Assembly (NCBI GenBank): GCA_002337145.1
Contig: DDFK01000002.1
Coordinates: 558,001-622,000 of the forward strand
Direction of reading: 5' to 3'
From: Chitinophagaceae bacterium UBA1930
Lineage (GTDB): Bacteria > Bacteroidota > Bacteroidia > Chitinophagales > Chitinophagaceae
Length of the DNA: 64,000 nucleotides
Shown: in pieces, positions 8,245-16,339 of the stretch
How the letters are laid out: each line of letters begins with the position of its first letter
Numbering within the stretch: position 1 is the first letter of the stretch
Notes under the pieces: generated by a model
What the model was told of the DNA's origin: nothing
The model's database searches: none
Seen by the model: only the letters and a program-made list of their open reading frames with translations
Made by a program: the position numbers and the translations under genes

Positions 8245-9174
8245 TTACAAAGTTTTCAGCACATCGTTCATGTTTCTTACTGCATCTGCACTTTTGTTGA
8301 ATGCAGCCTGTTCGTCGGCATTCAATTTAAAGTCGATGATTTTTTCCCAACCATTCTTGCCGATAATAACGGGTACGCCAAGGGCAATATCCTTTTGTCC
8401 GTACTCGCCATCTAAGGCAACGCAACAAGTAAACAGTTTCTTTTCGTCGCGTACAATGGCTTCAACCAATGCAGCACCTGCAGCACCTGGTGCATACCAT
8501 GCACTTGTACCAAGCAATGCAGTTAATGTGGCACCACCAACCATGGTGTCTTTTACAATTTGTGCCTGTTGGTCAGCATTCAGGAAATCGGTCACTGGAA
8601 CACTGTTCCAAGTTGCCTTGCTGATAAGTGGTATCATGGTAGTATCGCCATGTCCGCCAACAACCACTGCATTCAAATCGCTTGGGCTTGCACCTAAATG
8701 CTGGCTCAATTGATATTTGAAACGGGCACTGTCCAAAATGCCGCCCATGCCTATGATTTTATTTTTTGGCAAGCCTGTAGATGTCAATGCCAAGTAAGTC
8801 ATTGTATCCATCGGGTTGCTGATGATGATGATGATGGCATTGGGAGAGAACTTTAAAATGTTTTCGCAAACACCTTTCACGATGCCTGCATTAACACCAA
8901 TCAACTCTTCCCTTGTCATGCCCGGTTTACGTGGCAAGCCAGAAGTAATTACCACAACATCACTGTTGGCAGTTTTGCTATAGTCGTTTGTGCTGCCTGT
9001 AATTTTTGTATCAAAGCCCAATAATGTTGCAGTCTGCATCATGTCTTGGGCCTTGCCTTCGGCAAATCCTTCTTTAATGTCTAATAATACCAATTCAGAA
9101 GCCAATTCTTTTCTGGCAATATTGTCGGCACATGTAGCACCAACTGCACCTGCACCTACTACGGTAACTTTCAT
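8245..9174 (-). CDS. mdh: Malate dehydrogenase
   Basis: Interconverts malate and oxaloacetate with NAD in the TCA cycle. The 309-residue protein is of the lactate-dehydrogenase-like MDH group: dinucleotide loop 'GAGAVG' at residues 7-12, an acidic residue ending strand 2 ('LLDIKEG', NAD preference), the mobile loop 'GLPRKPGMTR' whose arginines select a dicarboxylate, 'ISNPMDTMTY', and the catalytic histidine in 'GGHGDTTMIP'. Single-gene unit with a perfect minus-7 promoter element 42-50 bp upstream and a strong terminator behind. Confidence 0.97.
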   Translation of the reverse strand: MKVTVVGAGAVGATCADNIARKELASELVLLDIKEGFAEGKAQDMMQTATLLGFDTKITGSTNDYSKTANSDVVVITSGLPRKPGMTREELIGVNAGIVKGVCENILKFSPNAIIIIISNPMDTMTYLALTSTGLPKNKIIGMGGILDSARFKYQLSQHLGASPSDLNAVVVGGHGDTTMIPLISKATWNSVPVTDFLNADQQAQIVKDTMVGGATLTALLGTSAWYAPGAAGAALVEAIVRDEKKLFTCCVALDGEYGQKDIALGVPVIIGKNGWEKIIDFKLNADEQAAFNKSADAVRNMNDVLKTL

Positions 9175-9216
9175 ACTGTAAAGTGTTTTATTTTAAGAAA
9201 GTAGTTTTTGTCGCCG

Positions 9217-9224
9217 CAAAGGTA
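9217..9224 (-). promoter_or_regulatory. mdh promoter, minus-7 element TACCTTTG
   Basis: On the minus strand the sequence is TACCTTTG, an exact match to the Bacteroidota TAnnTTTG minus-7 element, about 42 bases before the mdh ATG. No clear minus-33 TTG is present at the usual distance. Confidence 0.6.
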
Positions 9225-9373
9225 GGGGTTGCCATTGCTGTATGGCACTAAATTTTGCAAACGTTTGCAGAATTTATAGGTTGTTTAAATGGCTTTGAAA
9301 TAGAACTGCCATTGGCAACTGTATTCTGCTCAAAACCGTTTTGGCAAACTGTTGCACAAAGCTCCAAATGTTA

Positions 9374-9901
9374 TTATTGCGTGGCTACGGGTTTCTTTTT
9401 CCTGTTGTAGAGCAGTGCCTTTAGCTCCTCGATCTTTGCCCCTTGCGGAAATGCCTGTAAAAAGTTGCCGTTTTCATCGTACACAGCTATAAATGGTGTG
9501 AATTTTACACGGTAAAAACTGGGCAGAAAATAGGCTGTGTCCCTGCCTACCCGTATGTTGCTGAAATCCTTTAGCTTGTATTTTTCGCTGAACTCTTTTA
9601 TTTCGCCCATGTTCTTGTAAGCAGCAAACACAAAGAAGGCGTCTTCAAAATATTGCATGCTGTCAACAATCTCTTTGGTTTCCCATTGGCAATGGCTGCA
9701 ATCGGGACTGAAATATATAATAACAACGGGTGTTTTTTTGGGTAGGTCCTTTTTGCCGTACCAGGTACTATCGGTAAGCAGAATTGAAAATGGTGGTATA
9801 TGCGGTACTTTAAGGTAAGGTGCGGTGCTGTCTTTCCTGGACTGTGCATTGGAACAGAAACATGCCATTATAAAAGCTGTAAACAAAACTACCTTCTTCA
9901 T
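9374..9901 (-). CDS. Thioredoxin-fold protein, secreted
   Basis: 175 residues with an N-terminal signal peptide (MKKVVLFTAFIMACFCSNAQ) and a thioredoxin-like domain. The active-site region 'VVIIYFSPDCSHCQWE' has a C-S-H-C pair at about residues 72-75, and 'VKFTPFIAVYDENG' supplies the cis-proline region (T-P). This resembles the TlpA/AhpC-TSA group of Bacteroidota periplasmic thiol-disulfide proteins. The substrate is unknown; CSHC rather than WCxxC suggests a specialised reductase or disulfide-handling role. It lies about 200 bp upstream of mdh on the same strand. Confidence 0.8.
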   Translation of the reverse strand: MKKVVLFTAFIMACFCSNAQSRKDSTAPYLKVPHIPPFSILLTDSTWYGKKDLPKKTPVVIIYFSPDCSHCQWETKEIVDSMQYFEDAFFVFAAYKNMGEIKEFSEKYKLKDFSNIRVGRDTAYFLPSFYRVKFTPFIAVYDENGNFLQAFPQGAKIEELKALLYNRKKKPVATQ

Positions 9902-10046
9902 GGGTATTTTTTATGCTGGTGAATATGCTTGTTTGATGCATTAAAAGTAAGCGAGCTTTTGCAGAATCAACTGTGAAAATTTGAACCTTCTGCATGCTAG
10001 TAAGCATATATTATGGAATCCCTACATTTTTACAGGATATTAAAGC

Positions 10047-10054
10047 TAGTTTTG
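10047..10054 (+). promoter_or_regulatory. rnpB promoter, minus-7 element TAGTTTTG
   Basis: TAGTTTTG matches the Bacteroidota TAnnTTTG element exactly and ends 5 bases before the P1 helix of the RNase P RNA, the expected distance to a transcription start. Confidence 0.72.
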
Positions 10055-10059
10055 CATTG

Positions 10060-10426
10060 ACTACAAACCCGAACTATCGCTTTTAACCTGGTTAAATGAG
10101 GAAAGTCCGGACAGCATAGGGTAACCTACCGGTGAATAGCCGGCTGCATTGCATAACTGTAATGCAAGAGAAAGTGCCACAGAAAATAACCGCTAATTAT
10201 TATTGTCAACAGTAATAACAGTAAGGGTGAAAATGTAGGGTAAAAGCCTACGGTATGCCGCAGTAATGTGGTGTACGGGTAAACCTTGGGTGCTGTAATG
10301 CCACGTATAGAAGCGTTTGAAGGCGGCCCGCCTGAGCTTCAGGGTAGGCAGCAAGACTGTAACAGTAATGTTGCGGCCAGATAAATGATAGTGTTGAAAC
10401 AAAATCCGGCTTATGAGGTTTGTAGT
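10060..10426 (+). ncRNA. rnpB: RNase P RNA (type A)
   Basis: Catalytic RNA that trims tRNA 5' ends. The conserved 5' core GAGGAAAGTCCGGAC begins at 10098 and the matching 3' core 'ACAAAATCCGGCTTA' lies at 10399-10413, preceded by 'AGATAAATGATAG'. The P1 helix is visible: ACTACAAAC at 10060-10068 pairs with GTTTGTAGT at 10418-10426, which fixes both ends. The T-run at 10426-10430 can end transcription. Total length of about 367 nt is normal for bacterial type A RNase P RNA. A minus-strand reading frame across 10193-10531 is a chance overlap. From 10427 to 10684 I see no gene. Confidence 0.95.
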
Positions 10427-10684
10427 TTTTATTGATAGCTTTTTTTCAAACCGAGCCATTATCTTTTTAGGTAGTGACCTGGTTTGAAATGCTATCTTGG
10501 TTTTGGCGTGACCCGGGCCCGTTGAGGGCATTTTAAATTGTAGGTTTTATTGGGATTTCAACGAGCTCAACCCAGCAATCATTTAAGCTGAGTTACCACC
10601 CTTTTTTATTTTACTGTACGGCTTGTTGTTAAAAATATTAATTTTCGCCTTGTAACCATTTCTCCGACTATTTAATACTGTTGA

Positions 10685-11530
10685 ATGAATTATAAAATAA
10701 GGCTGACTGTGTTTAAGGCCTTGGAACTATTTCCGAGAAAAGTGGCAGATTTTTTATACCTGAAAATCCAAAGCCTTTTTGGCAATGCCAATGTTGCCAG
10801 GAATTTTGTTTCTGGTCAGAACGGCATTGATAAGTGCAAGGAAACCATCAGTGCGTTGGGTTGGGACAGGATGGATGCCATTATTGAAATAGGCTCTGGC
10901 TGGTACCCTGCAACACCTTTGTTGCTGGTAAAGGAGTTTGCCAATTGCCAGGTTTATACGTACGATATCAATTCTTTTTACAGTGCAAAAAGCATTCAGC
11001 AAAGCAATGCCCATATGGGCATTGAAAGTAAGGGATTGATACCCGAAATACATTATTATCCCAATACGGATTTAACGAAGTGCAGCTTTCCTGATTTTAC
11101 CAATCAGGAAGTGATGGTGTATTCAAAGTTTGTATTGGAGCATATTCCCAATGATGTAATAAAAGGCATCCATGAAAACATCATCGATAAAATTGGTACG
11201 CATAAAGTGTTTCACTGGATTTCTCCATCAGATCACCGGTTCTTTACCGATGCATCCCTGTCCATATACGATTTCCTCAAGTTCTCCGAAACGGAGTGGT
11301 TGAAGAACCATACAAAGTTTGATTACCATAACAGGACGAGACTACCGGAGTATGTGGAAATATTTAAAAGCGTTGGCTATACCATTGAAACGCTGAAGTA
11401 TAATCAACCCAATGAAAAAGTGTTCGAACAATTCAGGCAATCAAAGGTTGATGAAAGGTTCAAGCATTTTACCGCAGAAGAAAACCTTGCGGGCTCTATT
11501 GTATTGGCCCTTACTTATACCAAAAAATAA
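10685..11530 (+). CDS. SAM-dependent methyltransferase-like protein
   Basis: 281 residues. A class I methyltransferase core is suggested by 'AIIEIGSGWYPATPLLL' (motif I, G-x-G-x-x-x near residue 72), an acidic strand-2 end 'VYTYDINSF', and 'VYSKFVLEHIPND' (motif IV/V region with the L-E-H-I-P signature found in many methyltransferases). The substrate is unknown. It has no signal peptide and stands alone after rnpB, with a hairpin directly at its stop codon. The N-terminal 40 residues are basic and amphipathic. Confidence 0.75.
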   Translation: MNYKIRLTVFKALELFPRKVADFLYLKIQSLFGNANVARNFVSGQNGIDKCKETISALGWDRMDAIIEIGSGWYPATPLLLVKEFANCQVYTYDINSFYSAKSIQQSNAHMGIESKGLIPEIHYYPNTDLTKCSFPDFTNQEVMVYSKFVLEHIPNDVIKGIHENIIDKIGTHKVFHWISPSDHRFFTDASLSIYDFLKFSETEWLKNHTKFDYHNRTRLPEYVEIFKSVGYTIETLKYNQPNEKVFEQFRQSKVDERFKHFTAEENLAGSIVLALTYTKK

Positions 11531-11557
11531 AGGCCCCTTAGGTATAAGGAGCCTTTT
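11529..11557. terminator. Hairpin terminator after methyltransferase gene
   Basis: Imperfect stem (AAAGGC...CCTTA / TAAGGA...GCCTTTT) overlapping the stop codon of the upstream gene and placed between convergent genes. Confidence 0.7.
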
Positions 11558-11583
11558 AGTACCGGATATTGGTTATTTAAAAA

Positions 11584-11880
11584 TCATTCATCCACTTCGG
11601 TAGTGGTAGTGCGTTTTTCTATATTCCCGCTTTCGTCCTTAACAATAGTGGTGGTGGTTGTTCTGCGACGGTTGCTGCCCATTAATAGTATTGCCAAAAG
11701 CACTATTACAAAAATGGTAATCCATAGCCAGTTGTTGCTGAACCAGGAACCTACATTTTTGCCATTTGCTGTTACTTCGGGCATGTTTTGCGACATGGCC
11801 TGTGTATAGGCAACCAGCATTGCCGAAACAAACAATTGCACTTTTTGTACAAAGGTTATTTTAGTGATGAGCTTTTTCAT
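11584..11880 (-). CDS. Small membrane protein, function unknown
   Basis: 98 residues with an N-terminal hydrophobic segment (about residues 12-28, probably a signal peptide) and a second hydrophobic helix ('WLWITIFVIVLLAILLMG', about residues 51-68), followed by a charged, threonine-rich tail 'RRRTTTTTIVKDESGNIEKR'. This is a periplasm-out, tail-in single-span topology by the positive-inside rule. It follows the DUF2383-type gene on the same strand by 12 bp and is probably co-transcribed with it. No function recognised. Confidence 0.65.
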   Translation of the reverse strand: MKKLITKITFVQKVQLFVSAMLVAYTQAMSQNMPEVTANGKNVGSWFSNNWLWITIFVIVLLAILLMGSNRRRTTTTTIVKDESGNIEKRTTTTEVDE

Positions 11881-11892
11881 GATGATGGTGTA

Positions 11893-12348
11893 TTAAAATG
11901 TAGCATTACGCAAAGCCTTTATCTGGTCGTGCGATGCTTTTAATAACTGCTGCTGTTCCATAAGCATGGTACGTATATGTCGGGGCAGTTCGCCTTCTTC
12001 CAATGCACTGTTATAGGCTTTTTGTGCAGCATCCTCTCCATATTCGCAACTTGACAGGATGCTTTTTCTGTCATGACCTGTAAACATTGCTTTAACGTCC
12101 ATCCATGCACGGTAAATAGTGCCGCTTGCGGTGGTGCCACTTTCAATGGTACCGCCTTCCACCTGCACTTCGCTTCCCAGGTCCATTTTAATACGCCTGC
12201 TTTCATCTATCATGTTCAGGAACAGGTGTTTCAAGTCGCTATTATTATCGCCCAACTCTTTTAGGGCACGTTCATAACCTAGTATACGGTCGTTGTGTAT
12301 TGCTACGAGATCGTTCAATATCTCAATTGTATTGTCTGTTGTTATCAT
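11893..12348 (-). CDS. PA2169-type four-helix-bundle protein (DUF2383)
   Basis: A 151-residue, wholly helical protein starting M-I-T-T-D-N-T-I (ATG at 12346-12348). The frame runs further upstream to 12483, but that extension has no coding character and would reach towards the tRNA terminator. The pattern 'LNDLVAIHNDRILGYERALKEL' then 'LKHLFLNMIDESRRIKMDL', 'GSTIYRAW'-like linker and 'CEYGEDAAQKAYNSAL' matches the ferritin-like PA2169/DUF2383 family, often seen in stress-associated genes. No metal site is obvious. Operon with the small membrane protein downstream. Confidence 0.78.
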   Translation of the reverse strand: MITTDNTIEILNDLVAIHNDRILGYERALKELGDNNSDLKHLFLNMIDESRRIKMDLGSEVQVEGGTIESGTTASGTIYRAWMDVKAMFTGHDRKSILSSCEYGEDAAQKAYNSALEEGELPRHIRTMLMEQQQLLKASHDQIKALRNATF

Positions 12349-12507
12349 GATATATTGTTTTAGGATTGGTATGCCCAAAACTTCGTGCCAAGCAGTTGCT
12401 CCGTGGCGTATGCTTAATGCCTGTAAAATGTTCGTGGATTTTTTTATACGGATTGCCCCTGTTTGGGTATTTGTGTGGAACAATTGCCCGTAAGAGGATG
12501 AAAAACC

Positions 12508-12534
12508 AAAGCCCTACCAATTAGGTAAGGCTTT
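12508..12534 (-). terminator. Terminator of tRNA-Leu
   Basis: On the minus strand AAAGCC-TTACC pairs with GGTA-GGGCTTT around AATT, followed by a T-run (GGTTTTTC). It lies 19 bases after the tRNA 3' end. Confidence 0.8.
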
Positions 12535-12552
12535 AAAAGTAATAAGGTATTG

Positions 12553-12636
12553 TGCCCACGACTGGATTCGAACCAGCACACCCTTTCGAGTACCACCACC
12601 TCAAGGTGGCTTGTCTACCAATTTCAACACATGGGC
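12553..12636 (-). tRNA. tRNA-Leu (anticodon GAG)
   Basis: 84-nt class II tRNA. The acceptor arms GCCCATG (12636-12630) and CGTGGGC (12560-12554) pair, with discriminator A at 12553. The anticodon stem-loop is CCACC-TTGAGGT-GGTGG, giving anticodon GAG for CTC/CTT leucine codons. A long variable arm and the T-loop GGTTCGAATCC are present. CCA is not encoded. Confidence 0.96.
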
Positions 12637-12647
12637 CCCTAATGCTG

Positions 12648-12655
12648 CAAAAATA
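12648..12655 (-). promoter_or_regulatory. tRNA-Leu promoter, minus-7 element TATTTTTG
   Basis: Minus-strand TATTTTTG is an exact TAnnTTTG match ending 11 bases before the tRNA 5' end. A TTG at 12671-12673 (minus strand) is nearer than the usual minus-33 spacing. Confidence 0.65.
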
Positions 12656-12765
12656 GGTGTTGAAATGGAACAAGAAAATAATTAAACACAGTTAGTGATC
12701 CATTTTGATTTTATTCTCAGGTATTGCTGTCGCAACATTCCATAACGGGCATGCATGCGAATTTG

Positions 12766-12875
12766 TTGTGACAATATTTGATGTGACAATTTTTTTTGTC
12801 ACAAGAGTTTTTGTCACAAGGTTGTGACAGTTTTTTGTGTGACCAATTTATTTGTCACAGCTTTTTTTGTCACAA
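12766..12875. repeat. Eight-site array of TGTGACA/TGTCACA heptamers at 15-bp spacing
   Basis: Heptamers centred at 12770, 12785, 12800, 12815, 12826, 12841, 12856 and 12871. The first two read TGTGACA, the next two TGTCACA (its reverse complement), then the whole forward-forward-reverse-reverse order is repeated; the sixth copy is TGTGACC. Centre-to-centre distances are 15, 15, 15, 11, 15, 15, 15. Spacers are T-rich and unrelated. The array lies in a 339-bp gene-free stretch (12637-12975), about 130 bp upstream of tRNA-Leu and just after the argS terminator. It looks like an ordered set of protein-binding sites or a nested hairpin structure. Confidence 0.85.
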
Positions 12876-12891
12876 AAAAAATTGAAAATGA

Positions 12892-12917
12892 AAAGGGAGC
12901 AGTTGCTTGCTCCCTTT
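12892..12917. terminator. Terminator downstream of argS
   Basis: Stem AAAGGGAGCA (12892-12901) pairs with TGCTCCCTTT (12908-12917) around a 6-base loop, 58 bases beyond the argS stop. Confidence 0.8.
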
Positions 12918-12975
12918 AATGATGTATGTATTGTGTAAATTGGTAAAATTTGAATGGAACGGAACATACCACACA

Positions 12976-14754
12976 TTACATTCTCTCCGGCACTTCAATG
13001 CCTAACAGCCCCATACCGGTTTTTATTACTTGTGCAGTAAGGCCAGCTAATTGCAGCCGCAATGTTTTCTTCTCCTCATGCTCGGCATTGGTAATGGAGT
13101 GCTGCGTATAGAATGAATTGAATGTTTGAGCAAGGTTGAACACGTAGATAGCTATTTTGCTCGGGTCGTGTTCATTGGCCGCTTCTGCAATAACGGATGG
13201 GAAAACTTCCAATTGAATAGCCAGGTCCTTTTCCAATTTTAATAATGTGCTCCCAACTTCTGGCTGCGTAACTCCAACTTCTGACTTCCTCAATATACTC
13301 TTTATCCTTGCATGGGTGTATTGAATAAACGGGCCAGTAAAACCATGAAAATCGATGCTTTCTTCGGGGTTGAAGATCATTTTCTTTTTGGGATCTACAC
13401 GTAGCAGGAAGAATTTCAGGGCACCCAGTCCAATGGTCTTGTTCAGTTGCTGCAGCTCTTCGGGTGTAAAGTCTTTTACCTTGCCCAGTTCCTCTGTTTT
13501 TAATTGGGCAATGTTTACCATTTCGCTTACCAGTTCATCGGCATCCACTACAGTACCTTCACGGCTTTTCATTTTGCCTGTCGGCAGTTCTACCATGCCG
13601 TAGCTTAAATGGAAGATGCCATCGGCCGAAGGCAGTTGCAGTTTCTGGCAAATCAGTTTCAGCACTTTCATGTGGTAGTTCTGCTCGTCGCCAATTACAT
13701 AAATGCTTTCATCGGCCCTGTATTCATTGTAGCGTTGCTCTGCCAGGCCAATATCCTGTGTTATGTAAACGGATGTACCATCTTTACGCATCACCACTTT
13801 TTCATCCAGCCCATCGGCTGTCAGGTCTATCCATACACTGCCATCTTCTTTCTTGTAGAATACATTTTTTGCCAGCCCTTGCTGTACAATGTCTTTTCCC
13901 AATAAATAGGTATTGCTTTCGTAATATACTTTGTCAAAGTCGCTGCCAATGGTCCGGTAGGTTTCATCAAAACCGGCATATACCCAACTGTTCATGGTTT
14001 TCCAAAGCTCTATCACATCGGGTTTGCCAGCTTCCCAGTCAATCAGCATTTGTTGCGTGGCCTGCATAATGGGGGCTTCCTTTTCGGCTTGCTCCTTTGT
14101 TTTGCCAGCTGCAATCAGTTCATCTACCTGCTTTTTGTATTCGTTGTTGAACTTTACATAGTATTCGCCTACCAGGTGGTCGCCTTTGGTATCGGTTGAT
14201 GCAGGTGTTGCCCCGTTGGCAAACAGTTGCCAGGCAATCATGCTTTTGCAGATGTGTATGCCCCTGTCGTTTACAATGCATGTCTTTACGATGTCGTTGC
14301 CATTGGCTTTTAGTATCTGTGCGGTGCTCCAGCCCAAAAAATTGTTCCTTAAGTGGCCAAGATGCAGGGGTTTGTTGGTGTTGGGTGATGAGTATTCGAC
14401 CATTACTTTTTTGCCAGTGCCTGCATTGGTGCCAAATTGCTTGTTGGCAGATTGCTGCTGCACGAAACCCAGCCAGTAGGCATCTGTAATAACCAGGTTC
14501 AAAAAGCCTTTGATGACATTGAAGGACGCAAAAAGATCGGGATTGTTTTCAACGAGGTAACTGCCCAGCTCGTTGCCCAGTGCATCGGGCGATTTTTTTA
14601 ATTGCTTTACGAAAGAAAAAAGCACCACGGTGTAATCACCGTCAAATTCGGGTTTGGTTGCATTTACCGCTATGTCCTGCGGTTGCAATGCTACATTGTA
14701 TAATTGGTTGATGGCATTGGCTGCCACTTGTTTTATTTGTGCTACAACACTCAT
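12976..14754 (-). CDS. argS: Arginyl-tRNA synthetase
   Basis: Charges tRNA-Arg in the cytoplasm. With the ATG at 14752-14754 (MSVVAQIKQ) the protein is 592 residues; a longer frame uses a TTG 24 bases upstream and is less likely. Visible features are the class I 'NTNKPLHLGHLRN' region with the HLGH signature, the N-terminal ArgRS additional domain (residues 1-110), 'GKMKSREGTVVDADEL' as the equivalent of the KMSK loop, and the C-terminal DALR anticodon-binding region with 'YTHARIKSIL' and the helical end. It stands alone, with a terminator after it. Confidence 0.97.
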   Translation of the reverse strand: MSVVAQIKQVAANAINQLYNVALQPQDIAVNATKPEFDGDYTVVLFSFVKQLKKSPDALGNELGSYLVENNPDLFASFNVIKGFLNLVITDAYWLGFVQQQSANKQFGTNAGTGKKVMVEYSSPNTNKPLHLGHLRNNFLGWSTAQILKANGNDIVKTCIVNDRGIHICKSMIAWQLFANGATPASTDTKGDHLVGEYYVKFNNEYKKQVDELIAAGKTKEQAEKEAPIMQATQQMLIDWEAGKPDVIELWKTMNSWVYAGFDETYRTIGSDFDKVYYESNTYLLGKDIVQQGLAKNVFYKKEDGSVWIDLTADGLDEKVVMRKDGTSVYITQDIGLAEQRYNEYRADESIYVIGDEQNYHMKVLKLICQKLQLPSADGIFHLSYGMVELPTGKMKSREGTVVDADELVSEMVNIAQLKTEELGKVKDFTPEELQQLNKTIGLGALKFFLLRVDPKKKMIFNPEESIDFHGFTGPFIQYTHARIKSILRKSEVGVTQPEVGSTLLKLEKDLAIQLEVFPSVIAEAANEHDPSKIAIYVFNLAQTFNSFYTQHSITNAEHEEKKTLRLQLAGLTAQVIKTGMGLLGIEVPERM

Positions 14755-14841
14755 TTGCTTTGTAATTAAGGATGGCAAAAGTAGCTAATAATGATGTGTT
14801 GCAGGAATTGAATATCTGTTTACGGCTTTCTGCAAAAATGG

Positions 14842-16233
14842 CTATAGTAAAAAGCCTTGCAGAAAGAGGTATGCCATGCTGAAGTAGATGATGAGCCCCG
14901 TAACATCTACCAGGGTTGCCACAAATGGTGCGGAAGATACGGCAGGGTCGGCACCGAGCTTTTTAAGCAGCATGGGCAGCATACTGCCACTTAGTGTGCC
15001 CCAGAGCACTACACCAATAAGTGAAAAACCTACGGTTAAACCAATCAGCATCCAATGCGGACCGTATAGGCCGGGTGCAATGCTGTGCCAAATGGCCACA
15101 CGTATAAAACCGATGATGCCAAGTACGGTGCCCAGTAGCAGTCCGCTGCTGATTTCCCTGCGTAACACACGCCACCAGTCGGCCAGTTTTATTTCGCCAA
15201 TGGCCATGGCCTGTATGATGAGTGTGGATGCCTGCGAACCGCTGTTACCACCACTGGAAATAATGAGTGGTACAAACAGTGCCAGCACCACGGCTTTTGC
15301 AATTTCATCTTCAAAGTAACCCATGGCGGTTGCGGTAAGCATTTCGCCTAAGAACAAAACGATTAGCCAACCTGCCCTTTTGCGGAACAGTTTTAGGATA
15401 GGTATATCCAAATAAGGTTCGTTCAATGCTTCGGTACCCCCCATTTTCTGCATGTCTTCGCTAAACTCTTCGTTGGCAACCCAAAGCATATCATCTATGG
15501 TTACAATACCTAGCAACTTGTTGTTGTCATCCGTTACCGGTAAGGCAACACGGTTATTCATTTTAAAAACCTGGCTTGCATGCTCCTGGTCGTCGTTTGC
15601 ATTTAGTGCCACTACACGTCCGTCCATAACTTCGTCCACACGCTTTTCAGGAGCTGCCAATATTACGTCGCGTATCCTGATGTCATCAATCAGTTCACCA
15701 TGTTCATCCACCACGTATATCACATCGATGGTCTCACTGTTTTTTGCATGTTTCCTGATGGATTCGAACACTTCCGTAACGGTATTGTGCGGAAATACAT
15801 ACACGTAGTCGGGTGTCATCAAACGGCCTACAGAGTCTTCGGGATAGCCCAGTAGCGACAGGGTTATCTTCCTTTCTTCGGGGTCCATGAGTTTGATGAG
15901 GTCGCGTATGGCCGTTTTGGGAAGTTCCTCCAAAAAGTCGGTACGGTCATCCGCGGGCAGTTCATTTAACAGCTCGGCTGTTTTATAGGAGGGCAGTTCC
16001 TTGATGATTTCTTTTTGGGTAGAGAGGTCAAGTATCTTGAACACTTTAGAGGCACGGTGCATACTCATACCTGCCATGATCTGTGCTTCAAAATCGGGGT
16101 GTTCATTAATCAGTTCTGCAACATCGCTTATGTTCTGTTCATCCAAGAATTCACGGATGGCCAGTTTGTCCTGCGTGGCAATTACCTGGTTGAATTGCTC
16201 GTGCAAACCTTCTTGCTCTAGTTCCATAGTCAT
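14842..16233 (-). CDS. mgtE: Magnesium transporter MgtE
   Basis: Gated Mg2+ channel/transporter of the inner membrane. 463 residues in the MgtE order: cytoplasmic superhelical N domain (about residues 1-130, with repeated 'ELLNELPADDRTDFLEELP' helices), a pair of CBS domains (about 135-255, 'GRLMTPDYVYVFPHNTVTEVFE' onward) and five C-terminal membrane helices with the pore signature 'SSGGNSGSQASTLIIQAMA'. Single-gene unit. ATG at 16231-16233. Confidence 0.95.
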   Translation of the reverse strand: MTMELEQEGLHEQFNQVIATQDKLAIREFLDEQNISDVAELINEHPDFEAQIMAGMSMHRASKVFKILDLSTQKEIIKELPSYKTAELLNELPADDRTDFLEELPKTAIRDLIKLMDPEERKITLSLLGYPEDSVGRLMTPDYVYVFPHNTVTEVFESIRKHAKNSETIDVIYVVDEHGELIDDIRIRDVILAAPEKRVDEVMDGRVVALNANDDQEHASQVFKMNNRVALPVTDDNNKLLGIVTIDDMLWVANEEFSEDMQKMGGTEALNEPYLDIPILKLFRKRAGWLIVLFLGEMLTATAMGYFEDEIAKAVVLALFVPLIISSGGNSGSQASTLIIQAMAIGEIKLADWWRVLRREISSGLLLGTVLGIIGFIRVAIWHSIAPGLYGPHWMLIGLTVGFSLIGVVLWGTLSGSMLPMLLKKLGADPAVSSAPFVATLVDVTGLIIYFSMAYLFLQGFLL

Positions 16234-16339
16234 GGTTGCAAGATAAATAAAGATGCGGAGAGGATTGTTAAGTTTCCGTATATAATGATTGAATCAATAT
16301 TGCAAATCCATTGTTGGATGATGCAAAAGGGCAGCGTGA

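Noticed and set aside
10193..10531. 112-residue minus-strand ORF
   Set aside because: It runs across the RNase P RNA gene, whose conserved cores and P1 helix are unmistakable; the frame is chance.
12766..12875. TGTGACA array considered as a CRISPR array
   Set aside because: The repeat is only 7 bases, alternates in orientation, has 8-base T-rich spacers, and no cas gene is nearby.
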